From positions 1 to 5,655 of the forward strand of contig PWQB01000526.1 in NCBI GenBank assembly GCA_003556955.1: 5,655 bases of DNA, written 5' to 3'. The stretch's first letter is position 1; each line of letters starts with the position of its first letter. The position numbers and the translations under genes were made by a program. Under the pieces are notes generated by a model, which saw only the letters and a list, made by a program, of their open reading frames with translations, searched no databases and was not told where the DNA came from. Positions 1-5,655 of this stretch are shown piece by piece. The stretch comes from Nostocaceae cyanobacterium CSSed10_463m (lineage in GTDB: Bacteria > Cyanobacteriota > Cyanobacteriia > Cyanobacteriales > Nostocaceae).

Positions 1-29
1 AAGAACTAAAGTTCATGGCTAATAGCAAA

Positions 30-47
30 AGTCTACTAAAGTAGACT
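30..47. repeat. Perfect inverted repeat, 7-bp arms, TAAA loop
   Basis: AGTCTAC and GTAGACT flank TAAA. The smaller repeat at 3-14 (GAAC-TAAA-GTTC) has the same loop, which suggests duplication or parallel selection of hairpins. A T5 run at 56-60 lies nine bases downstream, too far for a normal intrinsic terminator. Confidence 0.8.
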
Positions 48-65
48 GGATTCAGTTTTTCCTTG

Positions 66-83
66 AGTCCTCTTGAGAGGACT
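66..83. repeat. Perfect inverted repeat, 7-bp arms, TTGA loop
   Basis: AGTCCTC and GAGGACT flank TTGA. A G-T pair (65 with 84) can extend the stem. No T-tract follows, so it is not a terminator. It forms one arm of the proposed multibranch fold enclosed by 19-26 and 87-94. Confidence 0.8.
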
Positions 84-95
84 TGCGCTATGAGA

Positions 96-113
96 CTCGG
101 AATTAATTCCGAG
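96..113. repeat. Perfect 18-base palindrome
   Basis: CTCGGAATTAATTCCGAG reads the same on both strands. As RNA it gives a 7-bp stem with a TTAA loop. As DNA it could be a dimeric protein site, but its place in a row of similar hairpins favours an RNA or element role. Confidence 0.8.
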
Positions 114-175
114 GCGGTGGTAATACATACACTGGGCGAATATTTGTGTGTACACAGTGGTTCCTCGCTTGCACC

Positions 176-194
176 GGAGGGGTTGGGGGTGGGG
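176..194 (+). other. G-rich tract with quadruplex potential
   Basis: Runs of 2, 4, 5 and 4 guanines (176-177, 179-182, 185-189, 191-194) are separated by one- or two-base loops. Three runs have four or more G and the first only two, so a two-tetrad quadruplex is the minimal four-run fold. The tract closes the hairpin-rich segment and stands out from the AT-rich surroundings. Confidence 0.4.
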
Positions 195-257
195 TGAGAT
201 GATTGTGGTAATCGTAACTAATTAAACGGACATGATATCACTGCGACTGCCTGAAAA

Positions 258-286
258 GTGACAATACCCTACACTAGAACTATGCT
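258..286 (+). promoter_or_regulatory. Possible sigma-70-type promoter for the kinase operon
   Basis: GTGACA (258-263, five of six to TTGACA) and TATGCT (281-286, four of six to TATAAT) are separated by exactly 17 bases. Transcription would start near 292-294, giving a leader of about 40 bases. This is a pattern match only. An overlapping alternative -10 (TATGAA, 286-291) exists. Confidence 0.4.
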
Positions 287-293
287 ATGAAAC

Positions 294-317
294 TTTAATT
301 TTTTAATTGTTTAATTT
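294..317 (+). repeat. Three tandem TTTAATT repeats in the leader
   Basis: TTTAATT occurs at 294-300, 302-308 and 310-316 with a strict 8-base period (spacer T or G). The array ends 16 bases before the first gene's ATG, in a leader with no Shine-Dalgarno sequence. It may simply be an AT-rich, unstructured 5' UTR, or it may mark a repeated protein-binding or U-rich ribosome-entry stretch. Confidence 0.5.
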
Positions 318-332
318 TGTTTATAAAACTAT

Positions 333-2834
333 ATGAATACTGATGAAGCAGCGAGGCTGGAAGTTCTCCGCCAGTATCAGATTTTGGATACAGAACCGGA
401 AGAAGCCTATGATAATTTAGCTCAACTAGCTGCCTTTATCTGTGGTACACCCATAGCTGTAGTCAATTTTATTGATGAAAATCGCCAGTGGTTTAAAGCC
501 AAACTCGGTTTGGATGTGCCGGAAATGCCCCGGAATGTGGGTTTATCTTACCTGTGCCAAGAAAGACAGGATGTTGTCATCGTACCAGATGCTTTAGCTG
601 ATGTAAATTTGGCAAACAATCCAGTAGTTACCTCTTATCCCTATGTCAGATTTTATGCAGGTGTCCCCTTGATTACGCCGAAGGGTTATATGCTGGGAAC
701 CCTATGTGTAATTGACAAAGTACCACGGCAATTAAGTCAACAACAAGTAGACGCGCTGGTGGTTTTGAGTCGTTTGGTAATTAACCAACTGGAACTCAGA
801 CGTAATGTATCGGAAGTGTCTGTGATTAGTGATGAGTTGATTACTCATGAGCAAGCTGCGAAAACCCAGATTACCAATATACTCGAAAGTATCACTGATG
901 CTTTTTTTGCCCTAGATCAAGATTGGCGATTTACATACATCAATAGTCAAGCAGAACGGCTGTTAGATAAAAGCAAAAATGATCTATTGGGTCACAATAT
1001 CTGGGAAGTTTTACCAAGACTGGTAGAGACAAAATTTTATCATGAGTATCACAGAGCGATCGCTCAACAAGTTAGTGTGGAATTTGCCGAATTCTATCCA
1101 CCCCTGAACGGTTGGTTTAGCGTTCACGCCTATCCCTCGCGTGATGGCTTGTCTGTGTATTTTCAAGATATTACCGAAAAGCAGCAAATAGCCGCAGCCC
1201 TGCGACAAAGTGAAGCACGTTGGCAATTAGCCTTACAGGGTAATAATGATGGTATCTGGGATTGGAATGTTAAAACCAATGAGGTGTTTTACTCCACTCG
1301 CTGGAAGGAAATGCTGGGATATGCAGACCACGAAATTGTTAATCATTTGGATGAATGGGAAAAACTAGTCCATCCTGATGATTTAGAGCGTGTTCTGCAA
1401 GCCTTGGAAAATCATTTTGCCCAGAAAACGCCATTTTATGCTACAGAACATCGACTTTTGTGTAAAGACGGTAGTTATAAATGGATTTTAGATCGCGGAC
1501 AAGCCCTTTGGGATGAAACTGGTAATGTGGTGCGGATGCTAGGTTCCCATACGGATATTGCTGAACGCAAACAAGCCGAAGAGGAATTAAAACGGCAGAA
1601 TTTATGCTCGCAACTTTTCGCAGAAATTACCCTGAAAATTCGTGAAAGTCTACAACTAGACGAAATTCTTCAAACTACCGTTAATGAAGTCCAAAAACTC
1701 CTGGAAGCTGACCGAGTGGTGATGTTTCAAGTTTGGGCTGATGGTTCGGGAACGGTGGTACAAGAAGCTGTGCTACCTGGTTGGCCTGTGGTTTTAGGAG
1801 AAGATATACTCGACCCCTGTTTTCAAGAACAAGGCTATGTGGAAAAATATCGTCTAGGCAGAGTTGCTGCAATTGTAGACATTGAAAAATCTGATATTAA
1901 AGACTGCTATCGGGAATTTCTGCAAGCTTTAGGTGTCAAAGCTAACCTTGTAGTCCCGATTCTAGTCAGGGGAAATCTTTGGGGTTTGTTGATTGCTCAT
2001 CAATGTGCTACACCTCGCCAGTGGAACAACTTTGAGTTAGATTTGTTACAACAGATAGCCAACCAAATTGGGATTGCTCTGGCTCAAGCACACTTATTAG
2101 AACAAGAAACCCGCCATACTCAGGAATTGGCTCGCTCTAATGCGGAATTAGAACAGTTTGCTTATGTAGCTTCCCATGATTTACAGGAACCGTTGCGGAT
2201 GGTAACCAGTTATTTGCAACTGTTAGAACGCAAATATAAAAATCAACTAGATGCTAATGCCGAACAGTTTATCACCTATGCTGTAGATGGGGCGCGGCGG
2301 ATGCAAAGCCTAATTAATGATTTGTTGGATTATTCCCGTGTTACCAGTCGGGGACAGCCCATTGTTGAAGTTGATTTTCATACGATTTTTGAACGGGCGA
2401 TCGCTAATCTCAAATTTATCATAGAAGAAAGTGGCGCAATCATTACCCATGATCCTTTACCTGTCGTCATGGCTGATCCTAGCCAACTCACCCAAGTGTT
2501 ACAAAACTTAATTGCTAACGCCATCAAATTCCGGGGAGAATTGCCGTTAAAAATTCATCTGGGAGCAGTGAAAGTAGAACAAAGTCCCGTCAATCAATGG
2601 CTATTCTCCGTGAGTGACAATGGAATTGGTATAGAATCCCAATATGCTGAACGAATTTTTGTGATATTTCAACGCTTACACGGTAGAAGTAAATATCCAG
2701 GGACTGGAATTGGCTTGGCAATTTGTAAGAAGATTATAGAACGCCACGGCGGACGGATCTGGGTTGAGTCGAAACAGGGTCAAGGCTCGACTTTCTACTT
2801 TACAATTCCAGAAAAAACGGTTAAACAATCGTGA
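333..2834 (+). CDS. Sensor histidine kinase, GAF-PAS-PAS-GAF(cyanobacteriochrome-like)-HisKA-HATPase
   Basis: This 833-residue soluble kinase should sense cytoplasmic signals and phosphorylate a response regulator. Domains: an N-terminal GAF (~1-155) of the type that opens many multi-sensor kinases (YQILDT, then [11 protein letters not shown]); PAS1 (~178-285); a PAS_3-type PAS2 (~296-415, with HPDD and DITERK-like DIAERK); GAF2 (~427-586); a short signalling helix (~587-610); a phytochrome-type DHp with H-box SHDLQEP, phospho-acceptor His615; and a complete ATPase domain with N-box Asn729, G1 DNGIGI (762-767), F-box IFVIF (775-779) and G2 GTGIGL (790-795). GAF2 matches cyanobacteriochromes: DPCF (494-497), Cys525 followed 11 residues later by KANLVVPI, then LWGLLIAH with His556. 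Oddly, Cys525 is followed by Tyr, where CBCRs normally have His, so bilin binding is plausible but unproven. No transmembrane segment is visible. The ATG at 333 fits the normal start of this GAF family ([20 protein letters not shown]), although no Shine-Dalgarno is visible. It lies 17 bases before the regulator gene, and the Cph1-like kinase core makes that regulator its likely partner. Confidence 0.93.
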   Translation: MNTDEAARLEVLRQYQILDTEPEEAYDNLAQLAAFICGTPIAVVNFIDENRQWFKAKLGLDVPEMPRNVGLSYLCQERQDVVIVPDALADVNLANNPVVTSYPYVRFYAGVPLITPKGYMLGTLCVIDKVPRQLSQQQVDALVVLSRLVINQLELRRNVSEVSVISDELITHEQAAKTQITNILESITDAFFALDQDWRFTYINSQAERLLDKSKNDLLGHNIWEVLPRLVETKFYHEYHRAIAQQVSVEFAEFYPPLNGWFSVHAYPSRDGLSVYFQDITEKQQIAAALRQSEARWQLALQGNNDGIWDWNVKTNEVFYSTRWKEMLGYADHEIVNHLDEWEKLVHPDDLERVLQALENHFAQKTPFYATEHRLLCKDGSYKWILDRGQALWDETGNVVRMLGSHTDIAERKQAEEELKRQNLCSQLFAEITLKIRESLQLDEILQTTVNEVQKLLEADRVVMFQVWADGSGTVVQEAVLPGWPVVLGEDILDPCFQEQGYVEKYRLGRVAAIVDIEKSDIKDCYREFLQALGVKANLVVPILVRGNLWGLLIAHQCATPRQWNNFELDLLQQIANQIGIALAQAHLLEQETRHTQELARSNAELEQFAYVASHDLQEPLRMVTSYLQLLERKYKNQLDANAEQFITYAVDGARRMQSLINDLLDYSRVTSRGQPIVEVDFHTIFERAIANLKFIIEESGAIITHDPLPVVMADPSQLTQVLQNLIANAIKFRGELPLKIHLGAVKVEQSPVNQWLFSVSDNGIGIESQYAERIFVIFQRLHGRSKYPGTGIGLAICKKIIERHGGRIWVESKQGQGSTFYFTIPEKTVKQS

Positions 2835-2844
2835 ATACTCACAC

Positions 2845-2848
2845 AGGA
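2845..2848 (+). promoter_or_regulatory. Ribosome binding site favouring the internal ATG of the regulator
   Basis: AGGA sits three bases before the ATG at 2852, closer than ideal. The alternative GTG at 2831, which overlaps the kinase stop as GTGA, has no purine-rich site in front of it. Confidence 0.45.
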
Positions 2849-2851
2849 ATT

Positions 2852-3277
2852 ATGCCCATTGAGGTTTTGTTAGTAGAAGACAATCCCGGCGATGCTGAAC
2901 TAACCAGAATCGCCCTCGAAGATAGCAAAATCTCAGTTAACCTGAATGTGGTGGAAGATGGTGTAGACGCAATGGCATTCTTGCGAAAACAGGGAAACTA
3001 TGCTGATGCGCCTCATCCAGATATTATCCTGCTTGATTTAAACTTACCCAAAAAGGATGGACGGGAAGTACTAGCAGAAATCAAAGTTGATCTCAATCTC
3101 AGGCGCATTCCGGTAGTTGTTTTAACAACTTCTCAATCAGAGGAGGATATTCTCAAAGCTTATAATCTGTCGGCTAATTGCTTTATCACCAAGCCGGTTG
3201 ATTTTGACCAATTCGTTAAAATTGTACAATCTATAGAAAATTTCTGGTTTGCAATTGTCAAACTGCCACCGGAGTAA
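2852..3277 (+). CDS. Rcp1-type single-domain response regulator
   Basis: This is a stand-alone receiver protein of 141 residues from the ATG, or 148 from a GTG at 2831. It should accept phosphate from the upstream kinase and signal through protein contacts, since it has no output domain. In the 148-residue numbering, the acidic pair is Glu16-Asp17 (LLVEDNPGD), the phospho-acceptor is Asp69 (LLDLNLP), the switch Thr is Thr99 (VLTTS) and the conserved Lys is Lys121 (TKP). The C-terminal FWFAIVKLP is the signature of Rcp1-like partners of cyanobacterial phytochromes. I chose ATG 2852 because family members usually begin Met-x-x-Ile-Glu-Val-Leu-Leu-Val-Glu-Asp and an AGGA precedes it. The GTG start would overlap the kinase stop by four bases and add MNTHTGI, which matches nothing I recognise. 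Both starts fit translational coupling. The next gene follows after five bases. Confidence 0.93.
   Translation: MPIEVLLVEDNPGDAELTRIALEDSKISVNLNVVEDGVDAMAFLRKQGNYADAPHPDIILLDLNLPKKDGREVLAEIKVDLNLRRIPVVVLTTSQSEEDILKAYNLSANCFITKPVDFDQFVKIVQSIENFWFAIVKLPPE
3271..3274 (+). promoter_or_regulatory. Shine-Dalgarno for the hybrid kinase, inside the regulator's last codons
   Basis: GGAG lies eight bases before the ATG at 3283 and overlaps the final Pro-Glu codons of the regulator. This spacing supports the chosen start and implies coupled translation of the two genes. Confidence 0.6.
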
Positions 3278-3282
3278 AATAA

Positions 3283-5541
3283 ATGGCCGGAAATTCTATA
3301 AAAGTCTTGTTAATCGAAGATAACCCTGGTGATGTCTTTCTGCTACAAGAGTTATTACAGGACGTAACTACAGTTCAAGTGGAGTTGCAACCAGCCGAGC
3401 AGCTGTTTGAAGCATTAGAATGTATAGCTAGAGACAGCTTTGATGTTATACTCTTAGACCTTTCATTACCTGATAGCCAAGGACTAGACACCTTTATCCG
3501 CATGGCGCATCATGCCAAAGCTACTCCAATTATTGTGTTGACGGGTTTAGATGATGAAACCCTCGCACTACGAGCGATGCAGTCAGGCGCACAGGATTAT
3601 TTAGTCAAGGGTCAAGTGACTGGCGACTTGTTGGTACGTTCCATGCGTTATGCTATTGAGCGCCAAAGTTCCGAAAATGCTTTGCGCCAGAGTGAAGAAC
3701 GCTTTCGGGTGGCGTTAAAAAATTCCCCGATCTTTGTTTTCAACCAAGATATAAATCTCTATTACACCTGGGTTTATAACCCCATATCTGGATGGACTAG
3801 TCAGGATATGTTGGGTAAACATGACTTTGATTTGATTCCAGAACAAGATGCTCAACGTTTAACAGCTATTAAGCATAGTGTACTAACTAATGGCATAGGA
3901 ATGCGAGAGGAAGTATCTATCACTACGTCTCAAGAAACTAGATATTATGACTTAACTGTTGAACCATTGCGGAATGAGTCTCAAGAAATTATCGGCATAA
4001 CTTGTGCTGGAATTGACATTAGTGAACGTAAACTTACGGAAGCTAAAATTCGTGAACAAGCGGCTTTACTAGACATCACTACTGATGCCATTTGTGTATG
4101 TAATTTAGAAAATCAGATTCTTTTTTGGAATAAAGGTGCAGAAAATCTCTATGGCTGGCCAGTTCAAGAGGCTGTAGGTAGAAATTTTGGTGAGATTTTG
4201 GATAATGAAGCCGCACAAGAAAACCATGAGGCTTTAGTGAATGTCATAACTAAAGGTAAGTGGGAAGGCGAGTTAACTCAAATCACTAAAACTGGTAAAG
4301 AAATTTTGGTAGCGAGTCGTTGGAGTTTAGTCCGCGACGCACAGGGAACACCGAAATCAATTTTGATTGTTGATACAGATATTACGGAGAAGAAACTTTT
4401 AGAATCACAATTATTTCGCGCCCAACGTTTGGAAAGTATCGGGACACTGGCTAGTGGTATTGCTCATGACTTGAATAATATTCTCACCCCGATTTTGGCA
4501 GGAGCGCAATTGCTACCGATGAAATTCCCAGATGCTGACGAACGGACTAAACGTTTGTTGGAAATTTTGGAAATTAACGCGAAACGGGGAGCAGATTTAG
4601 TGAAGCAGGTGCTATCTTTTGCTAGAGGTGTGGAAGGGAAGCGGATTACTTTGCAAATTAAGCATTTGATTGTGGAAATTGCCAAAATTCTCCAAGAAAC
4701 ATTTCCCAAATCCATCGAAATTTATACCGATATCTCTAACGACTTATGGCTGGTTTCTGGAGATAGTACTCAACTCCATCAGGTACTGATGAATCTGTGT
4801 GTCAATGCCCGTGATGCTCTGCCTAATCGGGGGACTTTAAGTATATCTGCTGATAATTTTGTGGTTGATGAAAATTATGCGCGGATGAATTTGGAAGCAA
4901 AAGCCGGATTATATGTGGTAATTACGGTTACTGATACGGGAATGGGTATACCGCAAGCAACTTTAGATCGAATTTTTGAGCCATTTTTTACTACTAAAGC
5001 AGTGGGACAAGGTACAGGGTTAGGACTTTCTACTGTAATTGGGATTGTGAAAAGCCACGGTGGTTTTATCAATGTCTATAGCGAGGTAGGTCATGGTACT
5101 AGCTTTAAGGTGTACTTACCTGCTGTGGGGGGAACGGAAACCCTCGCTATTGAAGATGTAGCAATACCTACAGGAAATGGGGAATTGATTCTGATTGTGG
5201 ATGATGAACCGACAATTCAGGATGTCACCAGAACTTCCCTAGAAAGTCACCAATATCAGACTTTAATTGCTAGTGACGGTATTGAGGCGATCGCACTCTA
5301 TGCTAAATATGCAGACAAAATTAGTGCTGTGCTGATGGATATGATGTTACCTTCCTTGGATGGAGTCACCGCTATTCGGACTTTGCAAAAAATCAACCCC
5401 CAGGTAAAAATTATTGCTACCAGTGGTCTGATGTCCAAAACTAGGTTAGAGGAAGTGATTGACACTGGTACACAGACATTTTTGCCCAAACCTTACACTG
5501 TCAATGAATTACTACTGTCTTTGCAAAAAATACTTAGGTAG
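3283..5541 (+). CDS. Hybrid sensor histidine kinase, REC-PAS-PAS-HisKA-HATPase-REC
   Basis: This 752-residue cytoplasmic hybrid kinase has receivers at both ends. REC1 (~5-125): Glu12-Asp13, phospho-acceptor Asp59 (LLDLSLP), Thr87, Lys109. PAS1 (~135-250) and PAS2 (~256-370) each end in the usual PAC-type DISERK or DITEK. The kinase core has H-box GIAHDLNN (His395; the NtrB-like HDLNN form, distinct from HDLQEP in the first kinase), N-box Asn508, G1 DTGMGI (551-556), F-box FEPFFTTK (565-572) and G2 GTGLGL (577-582). REC2 (~635-750): Asp640-Asp641, Asp686 (LMDMMLP), Thr713, Lys736. All catalytic residues appear intact. By family logic, REC1 takes phosphate from another kinase and gates this one, while REC2 takes phosphate from His395 and passes it on or acts as a sink. 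There is no HPt domain, transmembrane segment or DNA-binding domain. Five bases separate it from the regulator gene, and it is the last gene of the apparent operon. Confidence 0.93.
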   Translation: MAGNSIKVLLIEDNPGDVFLLQELLQDVTTVQVELQPAEQLFEALECIARDSFDVILLDLSLPDSQGLDTFIRMAHHAKATPIIVLTGLDDETLALRAMQSGAQDYLVKGQVTGDLLVRSMRYAIERQSSENALRQSEERFRVALKNSPIFVFNQDINLYYTWVYNPISGWTSQDMLGKHDFDLIPEQDAQRLTAIKHSVLTNGIGMREEVSITTSQETRYYDLTVEPLRNESQEIIGITCAGIDISERKLTEAKIREQAALLDITTDAICVCNLENQILFWNKGAENLYGWPVQEAVGRNFGEILDNEAAQENHEALVNVITKGKWEGELTQITKTGKEILVASRWSLVRDAQGTPKSILIVDTDITEKKLLESQLFRAQRLESIGTLASGIAHDLNNILTPILAGAQLLPMKFPDADERTKRLLEILEINAKRGADLVKQVLSFARGVEGKRITLQIKHLIVEIAKILQETFPKSIEIYTDISNDLWLVSGDSTQLHQVLMNLCVNARDALPNRGTLSISADNFVVDENYARMNLEAKAGLYVVITVTDTGMGIPQATLDRIFEPFFTTKAVGQGTGLGLSTVIGIVKSHGGFINVYSEVGHGTSFKVYLPAVGGTETLAIEDVAIPTGNGELILIVDDEPTIQDVTRTSLESHQYQTLIASDGIEAIALYAKYADKISAVLMDMMLPSLDGVTAIRTLQKINPQVKIIATSGLMSKTRLEEVIDTGTQTFLPKPYTVNELLLSLQKILR

Positions 5542-5653
5542 TTATTTCACAGCGATCGCACCAACCGCGAACAGTCACTTCATAGCTTTCGCCACGCATC
5601 CCAGGGCGAAGACGCTTCATATCTATACACTCAAAAGTTTCCCAATGAATGTC
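5534..5653 (-). CDS. 3' end of an unrecognised convergent gene (partial)
   Basis: On the minus strand one frame is open from the window edge to a TAA whose complement is 5534-5536. It encodes 39 visible residues, ending ...VTVRGWCDRCEITT. The other two minus frames are stopped within this stretch. A Trp-Cys-x-x-Cys pair near the end could be half a metal-binding site, but the family is not recognised. An internal ATG (Met12 of the visible part) could in principle start a 28-residue peptide, but a longer gene running in from the right is more likely. Its stop lies inside the last codons of the hybrid kinase, an 8-base tail-to-tail overlap. Confidence 0.5.
   Translation of the reverse strand, partial: DIHWETFECIDMKRLRPGMRGESYEVTVRGWCDRCEITT
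5552..5559. repeat. HIP1 octamer GCGATCGC (one of four)
   Basis: The same octamer occurs at 1056-1063, 2397-2404 and 5287-5294, inside the coding regions. HIP1 is heavily over-represented in most cyanobacterial chromosomes, so four copies in this window are a lineage marker and argue against recent import from another phylum. Confidence 0.9.
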
Positions 5654-5655
5654 TT

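Larger units (their letters stand above)
3..195 (+). ncRNA. Candidate structured RNA or dispersed element (HEARO/omega-RNA-like architecture, unproven)
   Basis: Seen directly: four short perfect inverted repeats in a row, each with a 4-base AT-rich loop. They are 3-14 (4-bp stem, loop TAAA), 30-47 (7 bp, TAAA), 66-83 (7 bp, TTGA) and 96-113 (7 bp, TTAA; a perfect 18-base palindrome). Bases 19-26 can pair with 87-94 (7 of 8), enclosing hairpins two and three in a multibranch fold. CGGTG at 115-119 matches CACCG at 172-176, which lies in the loop of a possible CCTC/GAGG hairpin (163-166 with 177-180), so an H-type pseudoknot is possible. A weaker stem (127-132 with 146-151) lies between. The segment ends in a G-rich tract just before GTGA (194-197) and ATGA (199-202). 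Known: HEARO RNAs, the guide RNAs of IsrB/IscB nucleases, are structured, pseudoknotted, occur in cyanobacteria, are often ORF-less, and sit before ATGA or GTGA. Inference: this may be such an element. No nuclease gene is present here. A generic dispersed repeat is the main alternative. The strand assignment is tentative, since the hairpins read on both strands. Confidence 0.42.

Noticed and set aside
30..60. Intrinsic terminator of an upstream gene
   Set aside because: The hairpin is not GC-rich and the T5 run begins nine bases after the stem, not directly at it.
3..113. CRISPR array
   Set aside because: The hairpins are roughly regular but the repeats differ in sequence, and no constant repeat with variable spacers exists.
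147..156. Perfect palindrome TGTGTACACA as an operator
   Set aside because: It is short, lies inside the hairpin-rich segment more than 100 bases from the putative promoter, and competes with pairings of the proposed RNA fold.
208..221. NtcA-type site (GTA-N8-TAC)
   Set aside because: The right half reads TAA, not TAC, and no -10 box lies at the class II distance. One degenerate match in an AT-rich spacer is expected by chance.
1011..1226. Minus-strand open frame inside the first kinase
   Set aside because: It lies entirely opposite a well-conserved PAS region, has no recognisable domain, and its composition reads as a shadow of the coding strand. The minus-strand frames at 1681-1872, 4464-4715, 4875-5072 and 5298-5489 are rejected for the same reason.
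5588..5610. Hairpin TTCGCC...GGCGAA as a bidirectional terminator for the convergent genes
   Set aside because: The 6-bp stem has an 11-base loop and no T-tract on either side, and it lies within the open minus-strand frame, so it is more likely coding sequence.

Overview
The window looks like chromosomal DNA from a filamentous, probably heterocyst-forming cyanobacterium of the Nostoc/Anabaena type. The grounds are four HIP1 octamers (GCGATCGC) in 5.7 kb, AT-rich codon use, a Cph1/Rcp1-style kinase and regulator pair, and a bilin-lyase-type (cyanobacteriochrome-like) GAF domain. Species cannot be fixed from sequence alone.

Layout. Bases 1-332 contain no convincing gene. The first ~195 bases are densely folded: a row of short perfect hairpins, an enclosing long-range stem, a possible pseudoknot and a G-rich tail ending next to GTGA/ATGA. 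This resembles a stand-alone structured RNA or dispersed element, perhaps related to HEARO/omega-RNA. A possible sigma-70 promoter (258-286) and an AT-rich leader with three TTTAATT repeats lead into the first gene.

Three same-strand genes follow and almost certainly form one operon. (1) 333-2834 is a soluble sensor histidine kinase, GAF-PAS-PAS-GAF-HisKA-HATPase. Its second GAF carries both a DXCF motif and a Cys at the canonical bilin-attachment position, but that Cys is followed by Tyr, not the usual His. (2) 2852-3277 is a single-domain Rcp1-type response regulator. (3) 3283-5541 is a hybrid kinase, REC-PAS-PAS-HisKA-HATPase-REC. None of the three has a transmembrane segment or a DNA-binding output domain. 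The set therefore reads as a cytoplasmic phosphorelay that integrates light and/or redox or small-molecule cues and passes phosphate between proteins. Its final output target is outside the window.

At the right edge a minus-strand reading frame enters the window and ends at 5534. It overlaps the end of the hybrid kinase tail to tail by 8 bases. Its product is not recognised. No intrinsic terminator is visible between the two converging genes.
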